Part shown: positions 1-9,313 of the stretch, piece after piece
Layout: each line of letters opens with the position of its first letter
Position numbering within the stretch: the stretch's first letter is position 1
Source: Ignelater luminosus
Taxonomy: Eukaryota > Arthropoda > Insecta > Coleoptera > Elateridae
DNA: 64,000 bases
Assembly: GCA_011009095.1 (NCBI GenBank)
Contig: VTPC01001013.1
Location: 248,001 to 312,000, forward strand
Direction: 5' to 3'
Notes under the pieces: generated by a model
The model's database searches: none
The model's input: only the letters and a program-made list of their open reading frames with translations
Told to the model about the DNA's origin: nothing
Made by a program: the position numbers and the translations under genes

Positions 1-2
1 CA

Positions 3-77
3 AATAAACTTTTAGACACTGGTTCAGGTATCAGTTCGGAGGACGAACCAGCAAGAAACCTCCGAAGATTCTTTTAA
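3..77 (+). CDS. Possible C-terminal end of an unidentified gene (partial)
   Basis: From base 3 a reading frame stays open for 24 codons and ends in TAA at 75-77. It ends in the peptide SSEDEPARNLRRFF. Base composition here is clearly richer in G and C than the AT-rich DNA that follows the stop, which suits a coding end followed by a 3'UTR. The piece is charged and probably disordered, and I do not recognise the protein. The same bases can also fold as a two-stem pseudoknot (see findings), so the region could be read as a structured RNA instead. Most of the gene would lie off the left edge. Confidence 0.35.
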   Translation, partial: NKLLDTGSGISSEDEPARNLRRFF

Positions 78-550
78 AACAAACAATACTAGTTTTAATG
101 CACAAATATAAAAATAAACGGTTCCAACTTGAAACCAACAAGACACAGCAATATTCTATAAAATAAATAAATGCCAAATAAAAGCAAGCAATAATATGGT
201 ACCAACATGATCAAGAGGTTAGCAAAAATAATTATACATGAGACAAAACACATAATAAACGATAAGTTTGCACAAATTCATTTCATAAGAACTGGGTGAG
301 GTACAGACATAAACGAATGATAAAATGAATGTTCCGAACACACCACTTAATACACATTACAAATTTACTTGTTGCAACATAAATTAAACTAGTCCTGCTC
401 TCTCCATTTCTCGGATACGTGCTTATAGCACTTATCATCAAACAAAACTGAAGAGTATGTTAGCAAAGACAAAGGGTAGAGACCGTACTCTATTACCAAT
501 AGCTCCTTAGTCTCCGACCGTAGCCAAAAATTGTGAATATATAAATAAAA

Positions 551-636
551 GCACGGAACTATTAAGATAGTGCTTCGTGCCACAAATAAAACATAATAAA
601 TAATACACCCGGAACTATTAAGATAGTGCTTCGGGT
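551..636 (+). repeat. Two tandem covarying hairpins
   Basis: Two copies of a 30-nt hairpin lie at 551-580 and 607-636, with a period of 56. Each has a five-pair outer stem, a G-T and an A-T pair, a GC bulge on the 3' side, an inner stem ACTAT/ATAGT and the loop TAAG. The loop and inner stem are identical. The outer stem is GCACG/CGTGC in the first copy and ACCCG/CGGGT in the second, so pair 1 (G-C to A-T) and pair 3 (A-T to C-G) both changed on both sides. This supports a conserved base-paired shape. The function is unknown. Confidence 0.6.
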
Positions 637-786
637 CAAATAGTACATAATAATAACTGCTGCCCAAGGGTGGAGAATGCTGCAACAGAAAACATTTATA
701 ACAAATAAATACACAAAAACAATGGAGAATGTAGACTGCCACCATGGATGAAAATGTTAAGATAACACCAAGGCAGTTCACACTTT

Positions 787-792
787 AATAAA
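787..792 (+). terminator. Polyadenylation signal AATAAA
   Basis: Canonical AATAAA at the end of the presumed 3'UTR of the left-edge gene. The hexamer is frequent in DNA this AT-rich, so position is the only argument. Confidence 0.25.
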
Positions 793-800
793 GAGAGCCA

Positions 801-2244
801 TCAACCATTAAATTCATGTGTGTTTTATAATATTTACTGGTGCTCACATGTCACAGTTGAGTGTCAGAACATCCATGTTAACAAATGCTAGCATATGAAA
901 ATAAATCAAATCGTCTTGTATGTTGTTTTGTAATATTTAATACAACTGAATTCCAAACTAAATTCTGCTATTCTTTAAACTTGATCAGTGATCACAAGAT
1001 AAATGCATACAATGCAAAAGCTTTCTTAATTTCGTTTCACAATTTTTGTAACAGAGCAAAATATCTTTAGTGAAATATGATGATCTTAAAAGCATTCCAA
1101 AATGCTTGCATTTATAACACATAAAACAGTTGAATAAACATTAAAAGTCTACACGAGACGCATGATTGTTACATAAACACAAAGAAAGCCACGTGGTTTC
1201 TTACAAGCAATTTTTAATATCTGTTTAAATCTCGTCTACCTCGCATAATCACAAATATAAAATAAAAATAAAAATAGATAATTAAGTTCACTTCACCCTT
1301 AACATGTTATTTTTCAATAAAAAACAAAAATGTATTTTACATCAACAGTAAAGTAATTTTTCAGTCTCCCGGTCCATCTCACCCCTTTTGTAGCCACAAC
1401 TGAAGAGAGCGCGTCTTTCTTCCTCAACCCCTTGCATCCCTTCCTATCGCCAACCCCATCCCACTCTTTCCAAACATTTCAAGGATGCAGTAATGGTAAC
1501 CTATTTTTTTTCTAACGCGCGAAATTTAAAATTTAAACCTAGATATCAGCATTATGAATTTAATTTCTTTTCCTTGATTTTCTTTATTAACTCACAATAT
1601 ATAGCGTGTGTTTATTTGTGTTGTAATACAATTAAACAGGAACAAACACAGTTATTATTACAACTTTTATTAAATTTGGCAACGTGGCCAACATTCTATT
1701 TTATTTTATTTTACCAACTTTTATTAATCTTGCATGTATGCAACCCACTTTACTGGATGTTGTACGGTTGGTTGTCTAACATCCTCCCTTTACATAGAAA
1801 AGTTGAAGCTATAAATTAAATTTATTACAGATGTTTTAACAACTTGTCATTTTGTATTTTAAGATTTTACATAGTTCAACTTATTATCTATTTTATTGAA
1901 TTTTCTATTTCACTTCGACCTTCTTCAATATTATCACTAATGCTACTATCTAATCTTTATTTATACTTAAACCTATATAATATCTTACTAATTACGACCA
2001 ATGTTTTTCTAACAAGAATTCTATTTTCCATTTGGTACAACTCTAATAAAAATCATATTTCTTACATATTCATAAGGATTGTTTGTTTTAACAATGTAGG
2101 TATGATCTTTTATTTTTTCAAACTGCTCGTATTCAATTGCTTTTGGTTTTAGTTGCACAATAACCCACAACATGACTCTGCCTGGGTCTTTTCTTACTTG
2201 AAGAAGGGCCCATAGTCTGTTGTTACATGATTGCAAGGTATTTA
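801..2244. other. Intergenic, no gene seen
   Basis: AT-rich sequence with only short, low-complexity open frames. A strand-asymmetric patch at about 1362-1478 is dominated by C and T with few G. It contrasts with the flanks and could be a remnant of an exon or a polypyrimidine tract, but no coding frame with splice sites is convincing. Confidence 0.5.
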
Positions 2245-2247
2245 TTA

Positions 2248-2821
2248 GAGTACGTTTATGTTGGAGCTACGATAAAGGATAAGAGCAACGAAAGGTAAGT
2301 ATTACTTTTATATGGAACTGTTTATGTTGAGGGAATCATAAGTGCAATACTCGCCGGTCGAGTAGCAATGAAAGCGAGGATATGAAATTATTTGCATTTC
2401 TTCGCTCTATTGCTCCTTACTTTATCAAAGTTGTCACCAATTTTGGACAAAATATAATCAAAAGCTTCTTGTTTCATTTTCATATATCGAGCAAACTTTG
2501 TAGGTACTTTCTTAAGTCATTGTAGAGATGATGAAATTCACCAAATCGTGTGTTTATAGGATGCGCTGCATATTTTTCAGAAAGTATCACTGAACTGCAT
2601 TTGAAGAAAGAAATATCTCATTTTCTCAATCACTTATATTGTCTTTTACTATAAGCTTTTTAACGTTTCTATTGTTAAAATTGCACTGCGAATAGTTTTA
2701 TAGCGCTGATCTGATAGCGTCAACATAAACGCCACAATGAAAGAAAATTTCGCGTTGCCTTTATCGTCGCTTTTATCATCGCTCCTATTGTCTTTATCGT
2801 AGCTCCAACATAAACGTACTC
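2248..2821. mobile_element. Harbinger-like MITE with about 30-bp inverted termini
   Basis: The left end GAGTACGTTTATGTTGGA (from 2248) is matched in inverted orientation by the right end finishing at 2821; the match extends through GCTACGATAAAG on both sides. TTA flanks both ends (2245-2247 and 2822-2824), the 3-bp target duplication expected of PIF/Harbinger elements. The 574-bp interior has no long open frame, so it is non-autonomous. The superfamily call rests on the TTA duplication only. Confidence 0.7.
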
Positions 2822-2824
2822 TTA

Positions 2825-3456
2825 CTAATGGACGCTAAGAACACTCCCTTAGATTTGTAGATCTGCATATGCAATATCATTTGATAGGTGACTAAGCTAA
2901 AACACATTGTCATCATGTCAATACCACTTTGTGCAACTCGATACCATGTAGAGGTATTAAATTACACTTGAACGTGCTAATTAAATGCATTTGACAGTTC
3001 TTTTATTTTGAATGACTGAATCATTTAACAATTTAAGATTCCTTAAATAATAATAATTTTCAAAAAGTAAGCTAATACTACTAGGGCCTACAGTTTATCA
3101 GAGTGATTTTTCTAAAACCTCTTTGATAACACTTCTGTTTTGTATTACTTCAATTAGAGCCAAACTATTTATTATTTTATTTTGATAACAAACAGTAAAA
3201 GGCACAAGCTTCTATTCTCCAATCTTCTAATTTTACTAATTCTATATGCAACCCACTATACTAAATATTGTTTAATGTGGTGTCTATTAATAATCTTCAA
3301 ATAATTGGGCGGAACCTGGATGCGCAATGCGCAAAGCACGGAACATTTTCGTTTCGTTTGACATCCATCTTTCATCTCAAGAATTGCTAGACGCGTTCAT
3401 TCTTCAGATAACAAGAAATAAGTAAAATTCTTTGATTATAAAATTTGAAAATTATT
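2825..3456. other. Intergenic, upstream region of the first tandem gene
   Basis: No coding frame seen. GC content rises from about 3305, and the stretch before the ATG at 3457 is likely promoter plus 5'UTR of the downstream gene. Confidence 0.4.
3321..3333. promoter_or_regulatory. NRF-1/Ewg-like palindromic site
   Basis: TGCGCAATGCGCA is a near-perfect palindrome around a central A. NRF-1 and its fly homologue Erect wing bind TGCGCATGCGCA, which differs by the one extra central base. It lies about 125 bases upstream of the predicted start codon at 3457 in otherwise CpG-poor DNA. A core-promoter role is inferred from sequence and position only; the altered spacing may weaken binding. Confidence 0.4.
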
Positions 3457-5266
3457 ATGGAACCTTATCAAGAACAACTCGAGTAAGTATTTGAGCTGTT
3501 TTTAACAGTATTAACATGTCTTTAGCAAAATAATTACTGTCATATCTGGATGAATTGATACTCGAGAAGATTTTTTAAAACCGTCTCTGTTAACTTATCT
3601 ACATATATGAGCAATACGGAATGCTGCTTTAAATTTTTAATAGCATTATTAATTAAAACTGTTCATTTGTCGGCTACAGGTACTGATATGATTTTTAGTC
3701 ATTTCCATGCATTGGTGTCAAATTACGTGAGAAGTCATACTTTGGTATGTGAGGTTTAGCATTACATGAAGTTTCTTTAAGTATTTTCAGTTGAGACAAA
3801 CATGAAGGCTTCTATACAAGTAGATTCCTGAAAAGATAATGATTTTCATATTTAAAATTATAACTTTCTTTTTGTTGTATAAAATTTACAGTTCCAACTT
3901 ATTGTTTGTTCCTGTTATCGAAACAATAATTCTATGTTATTATACCAATTGCCTAAAACTTTATGGAACATGAGTAATGTTTGTAGTTGGACAACGACAG
4001 TAATATATATTTTATATATCGGAAACAAAGACAGGGATTTATTTCTGATAGTAGGCAGTTACTGCCTTATTTTATTTAGATTTACTTTATGGAATTTCAT
4101 TTTAATAAAATTATAATTGTACTAGCTTATTACTTTTCCTTTTTCAGAGTTGTAGGTCTTAATCCCATACATTCCTTCACTTGCCTTATTATTAAAAAAA
4201 TGAATGGAAACACTTATTGGATTAACCTTGTTATATTTAAAAAAATAGAAAATTTTCTATAAATACCATAAATTAAGAGAAACCTATTCAGGAAATAATA
4301 AATATTTCAAATTTAAACAATAAACTAACTTACCACTGATGTGCACACACTGAAAAATTGAAGTTTTTTTTTCTGTACTAGATAGACTCTGCCCTCCGTT
4401 CAAATTTTGTTTACATTACTTCGAGAACTCTTGCCATTAATAAAAGTTTATTATTTTGTATTAGACAAATTATACTTTATTTAAACGGTTTTACTTTGAA
4501 TAGTATATTGTTAATATAATTTGGAAATAGCTTCAAGTTTATTTTATTTGAATTGGTCAGGAATTAGAAATGTATTCTATGAAACTTCAAACAACCAGTA
4601 TATTACTGACATGTTTTTCAACTAAAACGTATTATACTGGAAGTAGATGCTTATGATTGTACACCATTAAAAAACAATGTACTTAAATATAAAATTTACA
4701 TTATACATTCTACACAGTATTTGCATTTTAGAACTAATCACAATGAGGGATATAAAAAAATCGATATCTCTGAAGAATCTAATTCAAGCAGCGATGAAGA
4801 AGTATTTGGTAATATAAAAACATTTGATGAGAGCAAGTTCGATCAAGGTTTTACTAATACACCAGAAGACACTCGTGTTACTAATGCAGAAATATATGAA
4901 GAAAGTCCTTCATCGCCAGAATCCAAGCTAGAGATACAATTAGCACAAAGTACATCTATGCTTCGGGATGTATTAAAAGATAAAAGCATTACATTTGAAG
5001 ACTTGGCAGTCGTAAGTAGTACATATCCTGCACTATAATTTGATTGTTTTAAATTTATTTATTAGTATTTCGAGTGTGTACCTAAAGCAAGCACATTAAA
5101 ATCTATTTTTGCAAAGTTGGGTGTGGACTGTAATGTCGAGGTTCTTAAGGATGTTCCTGGTGCTTTTATTCAATTAAAGAATGAAGGTATTCCATTTGAA
5201 GCAATGATGTTTAGTGAATCAGTTGAATCAGCAATATGGGGAGCAATTGAAAGGACCGATGAATAA
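3457..5266 (+). CDS. Uncharacterised 168-residue protein, tandem paralogue A
   Basis: Three coding exons are supported: 3457-3482 (ATG, donor gtaagt), 4732-5011 (acceptor ttttag, donor gtaagt) and 5066-5266 (acceptor ttattag, stop TAA). Intron phases are 2 and 0. Together they give 168 residues. Exon 1 encodes MEPYQEQLE. Residues about 10-75 are acidic, serine-rich and probably disordered (EESNSSSDEE, EESPSSPES). From about residue 76 to the end is a compact domain with SITFEDLAV, VEVLKDVPGAFIQL and IPFEAMMF. The neighbour at 6307-7851 has the same exon count, phases and C-terminal pattern, so the two are tandem duplicates. I do not recognise the family and cannot assign a function. No signal peptide or membrane segment is visible. 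A polyadenylation signal follows at 5274-5279. Confidence 0.75.
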
Positions 5267-6306
5267 TAATGGTAATAAATAAATAAATAAAATTACTCTT
5301 CTTGATTGTGCAGTACTTTTTTTCTAGAGAGAAGAAACAACTATTGAAGTTTATATACATACAGTAATATATATTTATAGTAAATAAGAAACAAGATTTT
5401 ATATGGTGTTCGTATTACTATAATATCTTGTGATTCTAGTTTTCTAGTTAATAAAAATGTAATAAAAAGAAAATAATTTATTGTGTTGTATAAACAAATA
5501 GCAAAGTCTATAGCAAAGATGTTACATTAACTTATCATAAGAAGCCCAAGTCATTAATAAATCAACATCTTTTGGGATTGGACCATGTCATTATTGAAGT
5601 ATTATATGCACTCAACCTTTCGCTCACTTTTGTAAGGAACTTCTTCAGGAGACTAAAAGAAGGCCACGATAACTCAACATGTCAACCACACTAGGGATGA
5701 AACTCTTTTGAAAAGATTAGCTTTGATTTATTGATTATTAAATCATGTCCAGAAGACAGTTATCAAAATCTTATTTCAACATGATACTATCTAATAACCA
5801 GGTAATAACTAGGTACCAAGCCAACAGCGTTACGCATTCTATGCAAATACCACCCGAGTAATTCCCCGTTAACGTTTTGTTCACGTAATTTATAGCCAAA
5901 AGGAAGTTCAAAGTTTATTACGCCAGTATATTAGCCGAGAGTAAGAAACCGCATTTCTTCCTTACTTTAATATTTAAATACTGAAAATAGCAAGAATAAC
6001 ATTAATAACGTAAAAAAATTAGTTGTGGGCACGAAAATGGTTACAATTCGATGACCTATCGTACACATCATAGTATTATTTATGGACCTTAAAATGAAAA
6101 ATTCAAGTTGCAGTCTCAAAAAATTTCATATTCTAGTTTCCTACGTATTTTATAATAAAACAAGGATTAGAAATTTGATAGTCATAATTTGAATTTCCCG
6201 CTACGGTTTGACGTTTCCGATGCGTAAAATCAAGTATATGCGCGAACAATTGATGTCCGTTAATTTCTACGTTTTCGTTGCTGTGACATTAAGAAATAAT
6301 ATAGCT
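5267..6306. other. Spacer between the tandem paralogues
   Basis: Starts with a short 3'UTR containing overlapping AATAAA motifs from 5274 on. The rest is AT-rich with no coding frame. GC rises again after about 6190, probably the promoter and 5'UTR of the second gene. Confidence 0.5.
5274..5279 (+). terminator. Polyadenylation signal of paralogue A
   Basis: AATAAA begins 8 bases after the stop codon and is repeated in the run TAATAAATAAATAAATAAA. This predicts a very short 3'UTR. Confidence 0.5.
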
Positions 6307-7851
6307 ATGGACGATTCTGCGGAACCCCCGCGAAAAAGGCACAGGTAAGTTTTAAAATATTTTCAATAGCAATTTCAAGAAAATTTCAAATATATCAGGC
6401 ATTACTTGCTTTAGAACTACTTATTTTTTATTGACTTATCTACACTATATACAGGGGGTATGCAATTGCATTAAAATGTTTGATACTAATATAATTTTCA
6501 ATCTGAGGCTTGATATATGAAATTTATGTTTGATATTCTCATGAATCATAAAAAGGGTTATTGTCCGATTAAAGTTTTCTTGATGTATACCTAACCAGAA
6601 AACTGTTGTGCGATATGATTTCAAGCAAGAACTAATGCATAGTTAAACTTGATATTAGGAGGATTTCTTTTTTAGTTATGTGAATTTAACATTAACAGCC
6701 CTGATCTTTGATACAAATTAAATTTGCTATAAGGTATCGACTAGATGCATATCACAACAACTGCAGTTAACAATACATTTAAAGTGTTACTTTTTATTAT
6801 ATTTGCATGTAATTGTTTTAAAAGAAATCAGTCAAACTACATAACTTTGTAGTATTTATCCCTGCAGTAAATAAATATAATAAAAAGATACCTAAATACA
6901 TTATCGGTATACAAAACTGCTAAGTTCCAATTAGATTAATTAATCATATTTATAAGTTCTATTGGTTGTCTTTAAAGATTTGTTAGTGATTTTACAGAAA
7001 TAATTTGAAACACTATGCATTTTATGACTTTAATTTATTTGAACACCTGTAGCATCGAACAATAAATAAAATGAGCCATTTAAAAGAATCTAGAAATAAT
7101 TATGAAAATTTACTATATTTTAGAGTTGATGATTCAGAGGCATCTAGTGCAAGTATAGATTTTGGAGAATCTAGTACAGCAAGAGCAGGTAGTGAGCAAG
7201 CACCAGGTTCTGCACCAGCACCTGGTTATGGACAAGTTCCAAGTTACGGACAAGCACCCGATTATGCTCAAGCAGTTGTTGAAGAAGACGAACCAATGGA
7301 TATAGAGATTCCTGCCTTTGCAGAAACACTTGATAGGGCAGAAGTTCCCGGTGGGGTGGAAGCACCACATGAAGTGGAAGGACGTGGTGAATTCTTTTCA
7401 AATCCTTTTGGCGATGATGACCTTGAAAACTTAGAAAGTTTTCCATCACCAGAAGAATTAAGCTACCGCTTAGCTATGATGCAAGCACAAGTAAACCATG
7501 GTAAAACTCTTATAAAAAACACAATGAGGCAAAAGAATATTACATTACAGGATTTGCTTGTAGTAAGTCATTTATGAGTAATAACATTCTAATAAATAAT
7601 TTCCTGTTTTAAAATTTGTTTATTAGCACTTTCATGGTGAACATACTATAGAGAATCTGAGAGCATTGCTAAACAAAATTGATTTGGATTTTACACTGGA
7701 AGTACTGGAAGAAGTACCTGCTGCATTCATACAACTGAGCGAACCAGCTATTCCATTTAATGTAATAATGTTTGGTGGAACAATTGATTTAGCAATCAGT
7801 GGAGCTATTAGACAAGCTTTAATAGAACTGCGTGAGATGATTGAGTATTAA
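6307..7851 (+). CDS. Uncharacterised 233-residue protein, tandem paralogue B
   Basis: Three exons: 6307-6344 (donor gtaagt), 7124-7562 (acceptor atattttag, donor gtaagt) and 7627-7851 (acceptor ttattag, stop TAA). Intron phases 2 and 0 match paralogue A. Exon 1 carries a basic cluster PPRKRHR that could be a nuclear localisation signal. Residues about 33-56 form a low-complexity stretch with near-repeats GYGQVPS, YGQAPD, YAQA, resembling prion-like tyrosine-glutamine repeats; an acidic region follows. The C-terminal domain keeps the pattern seen in paralogue A: NITLQDLLV, LEVLEEVPAAFIQL, IPFNVIMF, then AISGAI. It has about 10 more residues at the end than A, and the N-terminal region is longer and unrelated in sequence. 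I do not recognise the family. An upstream in-frame ATG at 7071 lies inside intron 1 and is not needed. Confidence 0.75.
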
Positions 7852-7855
7852 TAAA
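7850..7855 (+). terminator. Polyadenylation signal overlapping the stop codon
   Basis: The stop TAA (7849-7851) runs directly into AATAAA (7850-7855). If used, the 3'UTR would be only about 10-30 nt. No other AATAAA was seen until about 8230. Confidence 0.45.
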
Positions 7856-8341
7856 GAAAACAAGTACTTAAGATATTGTATGTATATGTTGTGATAATTT
7901 TTTTGTTAATTGTAAAAGTGTATGGAACTACTGTTATAGTAATCCTGCAAGTACATAATATAAGAGAGTTTAGATTTAATAACAAAACCTCACTCTGTAA
8001 AAATATCTCTATTTGTGAATAAGGCGTCAAATGGTAATATATTGGTATCAATCGTTTGATCACATGTAGAGGATGCTTGTAGTGATATATCTTTGAAGGT
8101 TAACAACAGATACTTCTTTTTTCAGAAATAGTTTTGAATTTTTTAAGGACACTATTAGATAGCTTAACTTATCTCTGCAGAAGGCATACTTGATCCATAT
8201 CAATTAATATTAATTTAGTATATAGGTACGATTAATAAATATTTAGATTTCAAAAATCAATTTTCTGAGAACCACTTATTTAGTTTATTGAGATGCATTA
8301 CATATTACATAGATATGTACTTTCTGAGAAAAAAATACATA

Positions 8342-9313
8342 CAGGGTGATTCAAAAAGGGTGGTTGAAACTTCCAACAGTGATTCTACAAGTCATTCTAA
8401 ACAAACAAAAGTAAACATAAGTCTTCGGGGCTCCATATTCGAAAGACAAAGTATTACAGTATCATGAAAAAATACAGTGTTTTTGAATTATTTGTAGAAG
8501 TTCAAACTTGACAGCAAGATGTTCCCGTTTCAGAACTTGATGAAACAAACCGTTTTGAAACTAATTAAAAAAATCCCCTTTCAACATCTTATATCTTAAA
8601 TATGAAGCTCCAGAGGCCCTATATGTATACTCTTTAGAATAGTCCAATTAAATAGGTCAATAAATCAAAATTTTGAAAAAAGACACAAAATTTTAATAGA
8701 AGTATCTTTGAAGTATTTGAGGAAGATGAATGAAAGAAATTTATTTTTTTTTAATTTTTAATAAAAAAGTTATAACAATTTTAATTTTTGAATTTTCAAT
8801 TTAAAGGAGTTTAGACAGTGAAACAAATTTTTTGTTTATACCATTCGTTTTATTATTTTATATATTGAACAGTTGCTTTTAAAATTTTTTTACCTTTAGT
8901 TTTCAGGCAGGTATAAATTTCTCTGAGAATACATAACGTCCCTTAACTTGTAACCGCCTTAACTCTGTTAATTTTAATAATAGGAAAAAAGTCAAAAGAT
9001 CATTTTTATGTAGATTTTTATGCTTTACAATTTTTATTTGAAACGTTTTTTACTACCTTTTACCCATTATGAATAATTAAAAAAAAACACTTTATTATAT
9101 TTTTTTTCACCTCTCCTCAAGGGTTGGAAAAAAAAATTCTTTTATTCATCTTCCTCAAATACTTCAAAGATACTTATATTAGAATTTTGCGTATTTTTTC
9201 AAAATTTTGACCTATTTAATTGGACTAAGAAGTTCATATTTCCACAAGATTTTTAAAACCACTTGTTCATATAAACTTCTGATTTATTTCAATATCACTA
9301 TAAAAGCACCCTG
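8342..9313. mobile_element. Foldback element with CAGGGTG termini
   Basis: The ends are TA-CAGGGTG (left) and CACCCTG-TA style (right, GCACCCTG-TA), with TA at 8340-8341 and 9314-9315. Inside, roughly 8641-8750 is repeated in inverted orientation at about 9125-9227; shared blocks include TCCAATTAAATAGGTCAA and GTATCTTTGAAGTATTTG. Transcribed, it would form a hairpin with arms of about 100 nt. No open frame. Probably a non-autonomous TA-targeted element of the group seen elsewhere in this window. Confidence 0.65.

Larger units (their letters stand above)
78..800 (+). other. Probable 3'UTR of the left-edge gene
   Basis: AT-rich sequence with no convincing coding frame follows the possible stop at 77. 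It contains two tandem hairpins (551-636) and ends near a canonical AATAAA at 787-792. The minus-strand open frame across 389-781 is low-complexity and hydrophobic and has no recognisable motif, so I treat it as chance. The UTR assignment depends on the weak gene call at 3-77. Confidence 0.3.

Noticed and set aside
389..781. 130-codon open frame on the minus strand
   Set aside because: Hydrophobic, low-complexity peptide in AT-rich DNA, overlapping the covarying hairpins and lacking splice or family support.
1493..2152. Open frames of about 100 codons on the plus strand
   Set aside because: Dominated by Phe, Leu, Ile and Tyr as expected from random AT-rich DNA; no start context or motif.
7071..7123. 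ATG at 7071 as the start of paralogue B
   Set aside because: It would remove exon 1. A clean acceptor at 7122-7123 and matching intron phases with paralogue A favour the spliced start at 6307.
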